64,000 nt of DNA from JABCPE02 sp963530615 (GTDB taxonomy: Bacteria; Bacteroidota; Bacteroidia; Flavobacteriales; Weeksellaceae): NCBI GenBank assembly GCA_963530615.1, contig CAUSDX010000008.1:1-64000 (forward strand). The letters are read 5' to 3'. Below, in pieces: positions 7,841 to 16,683 of the stretch. How positions within the stretch are numbered: the stretch's first letter is position 1; each line of letters opens with the position of its first letter. Under the pieces are notes generated by a model that worked only from the letters and a program-made list of their open reading frames with translations, did not search any database and was not told the DNA's origin. The position numbers were made by a program, and so were the translations under genes.

Positions 7841-10396
7841 ATGGAAAAAAACAAACCACAAGAAGAAATACTGAAAAAAGTTTCTGGATTATACCAAGAT
7901 TGGTTCTTAGACTATGCCTCTTATGTTATTTTAGATAGAGCAATTCCTTCTGTTTATGATGGTTTCAAACCCGTTCAGCGGCGTATTATGCACTCCATGA
8001 GAGAGCTAGAAGATGGAAGATATAATAAAGTTGCCAATATTGTAGGAAATACCATGAAATACCATCCTCATGGAGATGCATCTATTACTGATGCTATGGT
8101 ACAAATTGGACAAAAGGAATTACTCATTGATACCCAAGGAAACTGGGGAAATATCTACACAGGTGATTCAGCTGCTGCAGCAAGATACATTGAAGCAAGG
8201 CTCACGCCCTTTGCTCTGGATGTGGTTTTTAACCCTAAAACTACCCATTGGATAAAATCTTATGATGGTAGAAATAATGAGCCAATTGACCTTCCTGTAA
8301 AATTCCCATTGCTTTTAGCACAAGGTGTAGAAGGCATTGGTGTAGGGCTTTCTACAAAAATCATGCCTCATAATTTTAATGAACTAATTGATGCTTCCAT
8401 TTCCTATCTTAAAGGTAAAAAATTTGAATTATTTCCAGACTTTCTTACAGCAGGATTATTAGATGTTTCTCATTATAACGATGGTAAAAGAGGTGGTAAA
8501 ATAAGAGCAAGAGCAAAAATAATCTTAAAAGATAAAAATACCCTTTGTATCACAGAATTACCTTTTTCTAAAACGACTAGCGACCTAATGGATAGCATCG
8601 TAAAAGCAAATGAAAAAGGAAAAATCAAAATAAAAAAAATAGAAGATAATACTTCTGACCAAGTAGAAATCAATATCTATTTAACTAATGATATTTCACC
8701 TGACAAAACCATTGATGCACTCTATGCATTCACAGACTGCGAAGTATCCATTTCGCCAAATGCTTGTATCATTGTAGGAGATAAGCCAATGTTTCTTTCC
8801 GTTTCAGAAATCTTACAAATGAATACGGATAATACCGTATCTTTACTAAAAAAAGAATTAGAAATAGAATTGGGTGAATTACAAGACAAATGGCATTTCG
8901 CTTCTTTAGAAAAAATCTTTATTGAAAATGAAATTTACCAAGAAATCAAAGGTAAAACTTCTAAAGAAGAGGTTTATTCTTCCATCAATTTGGCACTGAA
9001 ACCATTTATCCAAAATCTTGTAAGAGAAGTAATTACTGATGATATTATCCGATTAACGGAACTTCCTTTCATGAGAATCTCTCGTTATGACAGAGATAAG
9101 GCTCTAGAAAATATCGCAGCTCTTGAAGGAAAAATGGAGCAGGTAAAACATAATTTAGAAAATTTGATAACCTATACCATCTCCTATTTCAAAAATATTA
9201 AGGAAAAATATGGTAAAAATAAAGAAAGACGCACAGAGTTAAGAATCTTTGATACCATTGATGCCTCAAAAGTAGCTGTAGCCAACGAGAAATTTTATGT
9301 TAATAGAGCAGAAGGGTTCATTGGAACCTCCTTGAAAAAGGATGAATATTTATTTGATTGTTCCGACATTGATGATATTATAATTTTTAGAAAAGATGGC
9401 TCTATGATGGTAACCAAAGTAGAAGCAAAAACCTTCGTCGGTAAAGATATTCTCCATGTAAGTATTTGGAAAAAAAATGACACCAGAACAATCTATAATA
9501 TGATTTATCGCGAAGGAAAAATTGGACCTTTTTATATGAAAAGATTTGCAGTCACAGCCATTACTAGAAATACAGAATATCCCTTAGCATCTGATGTAAA
9601 AGGTTCTGAAGTCCTTTATTTTTCAGCAAATCCTAACGGAGAAGCAGAAGTTGTAAGTGTTTTACTAAAACCAAATGCTAGAATTAGAAAAAATAAAATA
9701 GACATCAATTTTTCTGAATTAGCCATTAAAGGCAGAAATTCACGAGGAAATCTAGTAACGAAATATGCTGTAAAAAAAATAGACATGAAAGAACAAGGAA
9801 TTTCTACCCTTGCTCCAAGAAAAATTTGGTTTGATGATTCTATCAGAAGGCTAAATGCTGATGGCAGAGGAAAATTTCTAGGTAATTTCAGAGGAGATGA
9901 TAAAATACTGACTATCAATCAAAATGGGGAGGCTAAATTAGTTTCTTTTGATTTGAGTAATCATTTTGATGATAATTATCTTATCCTTGAAAAATGGAAT
10001 CCAGAACAAGCCATTTCTTGCATCTATTATGATGGCGAAAAAGAAATTTATTTCATTAAAAGATTTTTGTTAGACAATCATACCAATATACAAAATTTCA
10101 TGCCAAGCGAGCACCCTAAATCCTTCATAGAATTTGTAGGAACTACCGATGGTTGCACAGCAAAAATCACTTTTGCCAAAGATAAAAATGGTAAAGAAAA
10201 AGACCCAGAAATTATTGATATTGATGATTTTATCGCTATAAAAGGAATTAAAGCAATGGGAAATCAATTCATTAAAGATAAGATTAAATCTATTGATTTT
10301 GAAATTCCTGAGCATGAAATAAAAGAAGAAGACATAGAGATTCCTCCTGCCGTTATGGAAATTCCAGAAGAAGGCATACAAGGAGAATTGTTTTAA
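7841..10396 (+). CDS. parC: DNA topoisomerase IV subunit A
   Basis: An 851-residue breakage-reunion subunit. The N-terminal winged-helix domain shows LDRAIPSVYDGFKPVQRRIM and YHPHGDASI, and the catalytic Tyr is in AAARYIEARL near residue 115. The tower and coiled-coil region follows, then a diverged C-terminal beta-pinwheel with repeats such as EYLFDCSDIDDIIIF and DDKILTINQNGEAKL. It cuts both DNA strands and passes a second duplex, paired with ParE, to unlink chromosomes. It lacks the GyrA box, consistent with ParC. A rhomboid gene follows after 22 bases. Confidence 0.9.
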   Translation: MEKNKPQEEILKKVSGLYQDWFLDYASYVILDRAIPSVYDGFKPVQRRIMHSMRELEDGRYNKVANIVGNTMKYHPHGDASITDAMVQIGQKELLIDTQGNWGNIYTGDSAAAARYIEARLTPFALDVVFNPKTTHWIKSYDGRNNEPIDLPVKFPLLLAQGVEGIGVGLSTKIMPHNFNELIDASISYLKGKKFELFPDFLTAGLLDVSHYNDGKRGGKIRARAKIILKDKNTLCITELPFSKTTSDLMDSIVKANEKGKIKIKKIEDNTSDQVEINIYLTNDISPDKTIDALYAFTDCEVSISPNACIIVGDKPMFLSVSEILQMNTDNTVSLLKKELEIELGELQDKWHFASLEKIFIENEIYQEIKGKTSKEEVYSSINLALKPFIQNLVREVITDDIIRLTELPFMRISRYDRDKALENIAALEGKMEQVKHNLENLITYTISYFKNIKEKYGKNKERRTELRIFDTIDASKVAVANEKFYVNRAEGFIGTSLKKDEYLFDCSDIDDIIIFRKDGSMMVTKVEAKTFVGKDILHVSIWKKNDTRTIYNMIYREGKIGPFYMKRFAVTAITRNTEYPLASDVKGSEVLYFSANPNGEAEVVSVLLKPNARIRKNKIDINFSELAIKGRNSRGNLVTKYAVKKIDMKEQGISTLAPRKIWFDDSIRRLNADGRGKFLGNFRGDDKILTINQNGEAKLVSFDLSNHFDDNYLILEKWNPEQAISCIYYDGEKEIYFIKRFLLDNHTNIQNFMPSEHPKSFIEFVGTTDGCTAKITFAKDKNGKEKDPEIIDIDDFIAIKGIKAMGNQFIKDKIKSIDFEIPEHEIKEEDIEIPPAVMEIPEEGIQGELF

Positions 10397-10418
10397 TTAT
10401 CAACTAAATGAATAAAAA

Positions 10419-11066
10419 ATGGATTTATCACTTATAATTATTTTGGCAACTTGTGCCATATCTTATAAAGGTTTTAATGACAGATTATTTTTTGAAAAGT
10501 ATAAATTTAATGTATCTTCTATTTTATACAAAAAAGAGCAGGTTCGTTTAATTAGTTCTGGCTTTTTACATTCTGACTGGATGCATCTATTTTTCAACAT
10601 GTTATCTCTATACTTCTTTCAAGATATTGTAAATCAGTTTTTTGGAACTATTGGTTTTTTATTAATATATTTTGGTTCTATGATTTTAGGTAATATTTTC
10701 AGCTTGATGATTTATAAAAACCAGCCGTGGTATTCAGCTATCGGTGCTTCTGGTGCTGTATCTGGTATTATTTTTTCTGCAATCGCTATGTATCCAGAGC
10801 TTAGAATAGCTATTTTCTTTATTCCTATCACGGGTTGGATTTTCGGTTTTCTCTATTTTGGATATTCTGTTTATATGATGCTTAACCCTAAACAGTGGGA
10901 TAATATGGGGCATGCGGTACATTTAGGAGGGGCGGTATTTGGTATTTTATATGCTTTTATTTTTCATACAGAATATGTTATTGAAAATATTTATTACATT
11001 CTTATCATGTCCATTCCTCTCATTTACTTAGCTTTTCATATCTTAAATAAAAACAAGAAAAATTAA
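10419..11066 (+). CDS. Rhomboid-family intramembrane serine protease
   Basis: A 215-residue membrane protein with about six membrane segments. The catalytic Ser is in AIGASGAVSGIIFSA (near residue 113) and the catalytic His in MGHAVHLGGAVFGILYA (near residue 168). The HSDWMHLFFNMLSLYFF segment near residues 50-66 is the conserved rhomboid loop with the HxxxN oxyanion residues. Such proteases cleave transmembrane substrates in the inner membrane; the substrate is unknown. It is the last gene of the parE-parC unit and is followed by a bidirectional terminator. Confidence 0.88.
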   Translation: MDLSLIIILATCAISYKGFNDRLFFEKYKFNVSSILYKKEQVRLISSGFLHSDWMHLFFNMLSLYFFQDIVNQFFGTIGFLLIYFGSMILGNIFSLMIYKNQPWYSAIGASGAVSGIIFSAIAMYPELRIAIFFIPITGWIFGFLYFGYSVYMMLNPKQWDNMGHAVHLGGAVFGILYAFIFHTEYVIENIYYILIMSIPLIYLAFHILNKNKKN

Positions 11067-11067
11067 A

Positions 11068-11095
11068 AAAATCCCTCAATAATAAGAGGGATTTT
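11068..11095. terminator. Bidirectional terminator between rhomboid and NamZ-like genes
   Basis: A perfect 10-base stem (AAAATCCCTC with GAGGGATTTT) and an 8-base loop, with T-tracts on either strand, between two convergent genes. Confidence 0.85.
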
Positions 11096-11103
11096 CAATT
11101 TAC

Positions 11104-12309
11104 TTAATTAGGATAAATTATATACTTCTGTCTAATTTTTTCAAAATTTTCCAAATCTTTTTGCCAAGACTCTCGAATTTGTTCAATAGACTTATAGGAA
11201 ATGATTTGCTTTCTTAATTCATCTGTTCCTGCCAAAATATCAAACCAATATCTCCCCTTTTTATCCATAATAAAAAATTCTTTTTTAGGATTTTCATAAT
11301 GATTATAAGCTTTAATTACCCATTCTAAATTTAACTCTCTCAACTCATTAGGATATTGACTTAAATCTTCTCCATAACAAACCTGACCTTTCAAAAATGG
11401 TTCTTTCGCTCCCAATGTAGGCATTGGAGTAAATTGATATCTCATGTTTTTAATCCACGGAGAACCATAAATTTGAAAAGGTAAATCGGTTCCTCTTCCT
11501 ACTGAAACTTGTGTCCCTTCAAAAAAACAAAGACTTGGATAAAGATTAATAGATTTTTTATTCGGTAAATTAGGGGAAGGTTTTTCAAGAATAGGATAAC
11601 GCTTCGTTTTACGATATCCTTTCATTGGAATAACAGTATATTTTACCTGAATTCTATTTTTCATCCACCCCTCTCCATTTACCATTTTTCCATATTCTCC
11701 AATTGTCAATCCATATACAATAGGTACAGGATGCATTCCCACAAAACTTTTCCATTTCTGTTTTAAAATAGGACCATCTGTATACCCATCATGCGGATTA
11801 GGTCTATCCAAAACCACTACTTCTACTCTATTTTCGGCAGCAGCTTCCATCACATAGGTCAATGTAGAAATGTAAGTATAAAATCTAACTCCCACATCCT
11901 GAATATCAAACAACACTAAATCAATGCCCTTCATCTGCTCTTCAGTTGGTTTTTTATTCGTCCCATAAAGAGATATGATAGGTAAATTTGTTTTAACATC
12001 AATACCATTTTTAATATGTTCCCCTGCATCTGCTTCACCTCTAAAACCATGTTCAGGAGCGAAAATATGCTTAATTTTCACATTATTCCGTACCAAAAAA
12101 TCCACCAAATGCATTCGGTCATGTAATAATCCTGTTTGATTCGTTACCACTGCTATAGTTTTATTTTTAAGCATTGGCAAATATTCTTCAGGCTGGTCTG
12201 CTCCTGTTTTGAAGTCTTTTAATGCATCTTGTGCTATAAAATTTTGAAAATTTACAAAAAGCATTAGCACAATCAATACAAAATTTTTAAATTTGATTCT
12301 TAAATTCAT
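11104..12309 (-). CDS. namZ: DUF1343 protein, NamZ-like exo-beta-N-acetylmuramidase
   Basis: A 401-residue exported protein with a signal peptide (FVLIVLMLFVNFQNFIAQ). The family core is visible: AVVTNQTGL, then IFAPEHGFRGEADAGEH, with the Glu of APEHG as the likely catalytic residue, ISLYGTNKKPT, LVLFDIQDVGVRFYTYISTL, VLDRPNPHDG and a C-terminal SVGRGTDLPFQIYGSPW. NamZ enzymes release N-acetylmuramic acid from peptidoglycan fragment ends for cell-wall recycling. It diverges from the permease gene with only five bases between the two start codons, so its promoter lies inside the neighbour. The symbol rests on family membership. Confidence 0.8.
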   Translation of the reverse strand: MNLRIKFKNFVLIVLMLFVNFQNFIAQDALKDFKTGADQPEEYLPMLKNKTIAVVTNQTGLLHDRMHLVDFLVRNNVKIKHIFAPEHGFRGEADAGEHIKNGIDVKTNLPIISLYGTNKKPTEEQMKGIDLVLFDIQDVGVRFYTYISTLTYVMEAAAENRVEVVVLDRPNPHDGYTDGPILKQKWKSFVGMHPVPIVYGLTIGEYGKMVNGEGWMKNRIQVKYTVIPMKGYRKTKRYPILEKPSPNLPNKKSINLYPSLCFFEGTQVSVGRGTDLPFQIYGSPWIKNMRYQFTPMPTLGAKEPFLKGQVCYGEDLSQYPNELRELNLEWVIKAYNHYENPKKEFFIMDKKGRYWFDILAGTDELRKQIISYKSIEQIRESWQKDLENFEKIRQKYIIYPN

Positions 12310-12314
12310 AAGTC

Positions 12315-13544
12315 TTGAAATTTCCTATTTATTTTTCTAAAAGAATTGCGTTTTCCAAAGATAATAAAAATAACCTTACACGCATTATTATTTTTATAGG
12401 AAGGTTATCTGTTTCTTTAGGTATTGTGGTCTCTTTAATCACCATTTCTACTGGTTTAGGGTCAAAAAAAGCGATTAAAAATAAAATTGGAGATTTTGGA
12501 GGTCATATTTCGGTAAAATCTTCTAAATCAAATTCTTCTTATAATTCGTCTGTTTTAAATCAAAATGGTTTTCAAATAGAAAATTTGAAAAAACTACCTG
12601 AAATAGAAACTTTTCAATCTTATATTACAGTAAGTGGAATTCTTCGAAATAAAGATAATTTTGCTGGAATTATTTTTAAAGGAGTAGGAAAAAATTTTAG
12701 CACAGAAAAATTTAAAAAATTTATCATTTCAGGAGAAATGCCTTCTTTCACCGAAGAAGGCTATAATAATGACATTATCATTTCTGAACAATTAGCTAAT
12801 AATCTAAGACTCAAAGTAAATGATAACATTACAGCGATTTTTTCTAAAGAAAATCAACAACCTCTTTACCGAAAATTTCATATTAAAGGAATTTATAGCA
12901 CTGATATTAAATTGATAGATGATTTATTTATCATTGGGGATATCAATCATGCCAGAAAAATACAAAATATGGGAAATAATGATGTCGGAGGAGTAGAAAT
13001 TTTCTTGAAAAATTTTGATGATATAGATACAGTTACCCCAAAAATTGATGAAATCATCACTTATAAAAACTATACTGAAAAAGTTACTGATAAATACCCT
13101 CAAATTTTACAATGGATTAATATTTTTGATACCAATATATCTGTAATTTTAGGAATTATGCTGATAGTAGTTGTTATCAATATCATCATGATTTTGCTAA
13201 TTTTAATTATAAAAAAGACCAATTCTATTGGTATTTTAAAAACTATGGGAGCAAATAACCTACAAATTCGTATGATTTTTATCAATTATACGCTGCTTAT
13301 CATGATTCCTGGATTATTTATCGGAAATATTATCGGAATAGGACTACTGTTGATACAAAAGCACTTTGGAATTATTCAACTGAATCCACAAGAATACTAT
13401 GTCAATGTGGTTCCCGTAGACCTAAACCCAATCTACATTTTGGGAATTTCTTTAGGAATTTTAATCATATCAGGAATTTCTCTGATATTACCAAGTTATC
13501 TCATTAGCAAAATTTCCCCTGCTCAAACCATTAAATACAATTAA
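12315..13544 (+). CDS. FtsX/LolE-type ABC transporter permease
   Basis: A 409-residue inner-membrane protein. One N-terminal membrane segment (IIIFIGRLSVSLGIVVSLIT) is followed by a periplasmic MacB-PCD-like domain and three C-terminal segments with the FtsX signature KTNSIGILKTMGANNLQIRMIF. This is the layout of LolC/LolE/FtsX permeases. No ATPase gene is next to it, which is common for this family in flavobacteria. The frame opens after a TAA at 12309, and the first usable codon is TTG at 12315, giving MKFPIYFSKRIAFSK, the usual family N-terminus. The substrate is probably a lipoprotein or lipid, by family only. Confidence 0.82.
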   Translation: MKFPIYFSKRIAFSKDNKNNLTRIIIFIGRLSVSLGIVVSLITISTGLGSKKAIKNKIGDFGGHISVKSSKSNSSYNSSVLNQNGFQIENLKKLPEIETFQSYITVSGILRNKDNFAGIIFKGVGKNFSTEKFKKFIISGEMPSFTEEGYNNDIIISEQLANNLRLKVNDNITAIFSKENQQPLYRKFHIKGIYSTDIKLIDDLFIIGDINHARKIQNMGNNDVGGVEIFLKNFDDIDTVTPKIDEIITYKNYTEKVTDKYPQILQWINIFDTNISVILGIMLIVVVINIIMILLILIIKKTNSIGILKTMGANNLQIRMIFINYTLLIMIPGLFIGNIIGIGLLLIQKHFGIIQLNPQEYYVNVVPVDLNPIYILGISLGILIISGISLILPSYLISKISPAQTIKYN

Positions 13545-13545
13545 A

Positions 13546-13573
13546 AAAGGTCTGAGAGTAAAATCAGACCTTT
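13546..13573. terminator. Bidirectional terminator between permease and mdh
   Basis: A perfect 10-base stem (AAAGGTCTGA with TCAGACCTTT), an 8-base loop, and A/T runs on both sides between convergent genes. Confidence 0.85.
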
Positions 13574-13579
13574 ATAGAT

Positions 13580-14506
13580 TTATATTTTCAAATCTTGATT
13601 AACTTTTCTCACAGCCTCGGCAGACATGCGGAATTTTTCTCTTTCTTCATCATTTAGAGAGAGTTCTATTATCTCCTCAATTCCATTTCTACCAATAATA
13701 CAAGGCACTCCTAAACAAATATCCTTTTCTCCATACTCTCCATCTAACCATACAGAACATGGAATCATCTTCTTATGATCTCCTAAAATAGAATGTACCA
13801 TACTAGCTACTGCCGCACCAGGAGCATACCAAGCAGATGTTCCTAAAAGTTTCACCAAAGTAGCACCTCCAATCTTTGTCTCTTCTACAACATAATTTTG
13901 CTGTTCTTTATCAATTAATTCCTCCACTGGCACTCCATTTCGGGTCGCTTTACTTATTAATGGTAACATTCCTGTATCTGAATGAGCCGCAATGACCATA
14001 CCTTCTACATCAGAAATTGGACATTCCAAAATCTCTGCCAATCTATATCGGAAACGAGCAGTATCCAAAGCCCCTCCCATTCCTATAATTCTATTTTTAG
14101 GCAAATTAAAAGATTTATGAGCCAAATATGTCATTGTATCCATCGGATTAGTTACCATAATTAAAATAGCATTAGGTGAATATTTCAAAGCATTTCTTGT
14201 AACATTGAGGACAATTTCTGCATTGATATTTACTAATTCTTCCCTTGTCATCCCTGGTTTTCTAGGCACTCCAGATGTTACTACAATAACCTCAGAATTT
14301 GCTGTCTTTCCATAATCTCCAGTAGTTCCTATAATTCTTGTATTAAAATCCTTGAAAGAAGCTGTCTGCATCAAATCCATTGCTTTACCTTCTGCTAATT
14401 CTTCTTTCACATCTACTAAAACTACTTCACTAGCAAAGTTTTTCATTGCGATATATTCCGCACAACTTGCTCCTACGGCACCTGCTCCTACTACTGTTAT
14501 CTTCAT
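13580..14506 (-). CDS. mdh: Malate dehydrogenase
   Basis: A 308-residue NAD-dependent LDH/MDH enzyme. The N-terminal nucleotide motif is VVGAGAVGASCAEYIA. Arg residues in SGVPRKPGMTREEL (near residues 79-92) indicate malate/oxaloacetate recognition. ITVTNPMDTMTYL-like sequence (MVTNPMDTMTYLA), LDTARFRYRLAE and the catalytic His in IAAHSDTGMLPL complete the site. It converts malate and oxaloacetate in the TCA cycle. The length matches the MDH type 3 group of Bacteroidota. It is monocistronic with a terminator on its 3' side. Confidence 0.93.
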   Translation of the reverse strand: MKITVVGAGAVGASCAEYIAMKNFASEVVLVDVKEELAEGKAMDLMQTASFKDFNTRIIGTTGDYGKTANSEVIVVTSGVPRKPGMTREELVNINAEIVLNVTRNALKYSPNAILIMVTNPMDTMTYLAHKSFNLPKNRIIGMGGALDTARFRYRLAEILECPISDVEGMVIAAHSDTGMLPLISKATRNGVPVEELIDKEQQNYVVEETKIGGATLVKLLGTSAWYAPGAAVASMVHSILGDHKKMIPCSVWLDGEYGEKDICLGVPCIIGRNGIEEIIELSLNDEEREKFRMSAEAVRKVNQDLKI

Positions 14507-14658
14507 ATTATATATTTATTATTAAAAAACTTGGTAAAGGTATGAATTATTTAATTTTTTCTCTAAATCTAAAAATAGACTTTTTCTATCTTTCTTTTTT
14601 ATTCCATAATTGAGCATTATTTTATAATTTTGTAATTTCACTTTTAATTTTTGTGATT

Positions 14659-15486
14659 ATGAAAAAAGAATTTTTAATACATCTTAATGAAGGCTATCGC
14701 AAAAGAAAATATGATTTAGATAAAATAAAAATAGAGAAATTTATAGATTCTTTTTTTCGTTTTCTTTTCTTTTTAGAATATCAAAGATGTATTTCTCAAT
14801 ATGAAATTAATAACCGTTTAGAAACTTTCAAAATAGAATTCAAATCCATCTTAAAAATAGTAATTGATGATACTGATAAAATAGATTTAACCACAAAAAT
14901 ATTTTTTGATAAACTCCCCGATACTTATCATCTTTTAGAAAAAGATGCTCAATTTTTTCTAGATTGTGACCCTGCTGCTACTCATTTAGAAGAAATCATG
15001 GTCTCTTATCCTGGTTTTTATGCTATTTCTTTTTATCGTTTTGCTCATACTTTATATAAAGAAAATATCCCTCTAATACCTAGAATGTGGACTGAACTCG
15101 CCCACAGCAAAACAGGAATAGATATCCACCCAGGAGCTAATATTGGAGAATCTTTTTTCATTGACCACGGTACAGGAATTGTTATCGGAGAAACTAGCCA
15201 AATAGGAAGTTGTGTTAAAATTTATCAAAATGTAACATTAGGAGCTTTAGCTGTCTCAAAAGGCATTGCAAATACTAAACGGCACCCTACCATAGAGGAT
15301 AATGTAACCATATATGCAGGAGCTACTATTCTAGGAGGAAAAACAACAATTGGGAAAGGTAGTACTATTGGAGGAAATGTTTGGATTACAGAGAGTATTG
15401 CCCCATTTAGCTTAGTTTATTACAAGGATAAAACAATTATTCGCAGTAAAGATAAATATCCTGAACCTATAAATTTTTCTATATAA
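14659..15486 (+). CDS. cysE: Serine O-acetyltransferase
   Basis: A 275-residue enzyme that makes O-acetylserine from serine and acetyl-CoA, the first step of cysteine synthesis. An alpha-helical N-terminal domain precedes a left-handed beta helix of hexapeptide repeats from about residue 150: IDIHPGANIGESFFIDHGTG, IGETSQIG, KIYQNVTLGAL, then KRHPTIEDNVTIYAGATILGG. The His in FIDHGTG is the catalytic base of the family. The frame also has a GTG six bases upstream, but ATG at 14659 (MKKEFLIHL) is preferred. cysK follows 204 bases downstream behind its own promoter and leader, giving a cysteine-synthesis cluster. Confidence 0.92.
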   Translation: MKKEFLIHLNEGYRKRKYDLDKIKIEKFIDSFFRFLFFLEYQRCISQYEINNRLETFKIEFKSILKIVIDDTDKIDLTTKIFFDKLPDTYHLLEKDAQFFLDCDPAATHLEEIMVSYPGFYAISFYRFAHTLYKENIPLIPRMWTELAHSKTGIDIHPGANIGESFFIDHGTGIVIGETSQIGSCVKIYQNVTLGALAVSKGIANTKRHPTIEDNVTIYAGATILGGKTTIGKGSTIGGNVWITESIAPFSLVYYKDKTIIRSKDKYPEPINFSI

Positions 15487-15489
15487 GAT

Positions 15490-15519
15490 TTGTTCAATTC
15501 AAAAAATATATTACCTTTG
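15490..15519 (+). promoter_or_regulatory. Promoter of the cysK leader, TTG-N19-TACCTTTG
   Basis: TTG at 15490-15492 and TACCTTTG at 15512-15519 are 19 bases apart, a full match to the Bacteroidota consensus. It starts immediately after cysE, so cysK has an independent transcript whose leader starts near 15525. Confidence 0.65.
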
Positions 15520-15536
15520 TAAAAATTTAGTAGGGA

Positions 15537-15602
15537 ATGTCAAAATTAAACAATTTGTTGTGTTGTGCAAGTAAAAACGGATTCAGAATTCTGATTGCGT
15601 AG
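15537..15602 (+). CDS. Candidate cysteine-sensing leader peptide upstream of cysK
   Basis: A 21-codon open frame from ATG at 15537 to TAG at 15600-15602. It reads MSKLNNLLCC, then ASKNGFRILIA. Two consecutive TGT (Cys) codons lie at 15561-15566. The frame sits about 12 bases downstream of the predicted transcript start and 28 bases upstream of a strong intrinsic terminator, and the next gene is cysteine synthase. This is the layout of a translational attenuator: scarcity of Cys-tRNA would stall the ribosome on the Cys pair. GGATTCAG at 15579-15586 can pair with CTGAATTC at 15634-15641, the terminator's left arm, giving a possible antiterminator. The peptide itself probably has no function. 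The regulatory role is inferred. Confidence 0.6.
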   Translation: MSKLNNLLCCASKNGFRILIA

Positions 15603-15630
15603 CAATACATGTTGTTATACTTTATACAGA

Positions 15631-15666
15631 GAACTGAATTCATAATAAAATTCAGTTCTTTTTTTT
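15631..15666 (+). terminator. Intrinsic terminator in the cysK leader (attenuator)
   Basis: A perfect 10-base stem (GAACTGAATT at 15631-15640 with AATTCAGTTC at 15649-15658), an 8-base loop and eight T residues, 25 bases upstream of the cysK ATG. Its position between the promoter and the gene it would block marks it as an attenuator rather than an end-of-operon terminator. Confidence 0.8.
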
Positions 15667-15690
15667 ATTATAAAATCAAAATTTTAAGAT

Positions 15691-16620
15691 ATGAAATATA
15701 CAAATGTTTTAGAAACCATCGGAAAAACTCCTATCGTAAGACTAAGTAAAATATTTCCTAACCATAATGTTTGGATTAAATTAGAAAAATCTAACCCTGG
15801 AGGAAGTATCAAAGATAGGATTGCCTTAGCAATGATAGAAACTGCTGAAAAAGAAGGAATTATTAATAAAGAAACTCAAATTATAGAGCCAACTTCTGGA
15901 AATACAGGAGTAGGTCTTGCTATGGTTTCTGCAGTGAAAGGTTATAAACTTACCCTCGTAATGCCAGAAAGCATGAGCATAGAGAGAAGAAAATTGATGT
16001 CTGCTTACGGAGCCAATATTATCTTAACTCCAAAAGAGTTAGGAATGAAAGGTGCAATTACAAAAGCAATAGAACTGTCAGAACAAACTCCTAATTCTTG
16101 GATTCCCCAACAGTTTGAAAACGCTGCTAATCCCGAAATACATAGAAATACCACAGCCCAAGAAATTCTAAATGATTTTTCAGATGGATTAGATTATTTT
16201 ATTACAGGAGTAGGTACAGGAGGGCATATCACAGGAGTTTCAGAAATTTTAAAGCAAAGATTCCCAAAACTAAAAAGTTTTGCTGTAGAACCTGAACTAT
16301 CACCCGTTATCAGCGGAGGGACACCTGGTCCTCACCCTATACAAGGTATCGGTGCTGGATTCATTCCAACAACACTAAACACCCAAATCTTAGATGGAAC
16401 AATTAAAGTAAGCAAAGAGGAAGCTTTTACTTTTACTTTAAGATTAGCAAAAGAAGAAGGTATTTTAGCGGGAATTTCTACGGGTGCTTCCTTGGCAGCA
16501 ATAGCGCAAAAAATAACAGAACTTCCTGAAAATGTTCAAATTTTAACTATCAATTATGATACAGGAGAAAGATATTGGTCAGTAGAAGGTCTCTTTGAAG
16601 AAAATATAATCAGTTTATAA
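15691..16620 (+). CDS. cysK: Cysteine synthase (O-acetylserine sulfhydrylase)
   Basis: A 309-residue PLP enzyme that makes cysteine from O-acetylserine and sulfide. The PLP Lys is in LEKSNPGGSIKDRIA (near residue 42), the substrate loop is EPTSGNTGVGLA, the phosphate-binding glycines are in ITGVGTGGHITGV, and GISTGASLAAI lies near the C-terminus. The length and motifs fit CysK/CysM; I prefer CysK from the standard loop sequences. It lies downstream of cysE and is separated by a leader with a Cys-Cys peptide and terminator, which suggests transcription responds to charged Cys-tRNA. Confidence 0.92.
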   Translation: MKYTNVLETIGKTPIVRLSKIFPNHNVWIKLEKSNPGGSIKDRIALAMIETAEKEGIINKETQIIEPTSGNTGVGLAMVSAVKGYKLTLVMPESMSIERRKLMSAYGANIILTPKELGMKGAITKAIELSEQTPNSWIPQQFENAANPEIHRNTTAQEILNDFSDGLDYFITGVGTGGHITGVSEILKQRFPKLKSFAVEPELSPVISGGTPGPHPIQGIGAGFIPTTLNTQILDGTIKVSKEEAFTFTLRLAKEEGILAGISTGASLAAIAQKITELPENVQILTINYDTGERYWSVEGLFEENIISL

Positions 16621-16636
16621 TCATTTTTAACAATAA

Positions 16637-16679
16637 AAAATGGCAATCCTTAAATTTAAATATAAAGATTGCCATTTTA
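16637..16679. terminator. Bidirectional terminator between cysK and rny
   Basis: A perfect 12-base stem (AAAATGGCAATC with GATTGCCATTTT) and a 19-base A/T-rich loop lie between convergent genes, with A/T runs on both sides. Confidence 0.85.
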
Positions 16680-16683
16680 TTTT

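Noticed and set aside
14507..14658. A second Cys-rich leader before cysE
   Set aside because: No short frame with cysteine codons or terminator-like hairpin is visible there.
15490..15690. Known SAM-type or other metabolite riboswitch before cysK
   Set aside because: I could not fit the conserved cores of SAM-I, SAM-II or similar classes; the leader peptide and terminator explain the region better.
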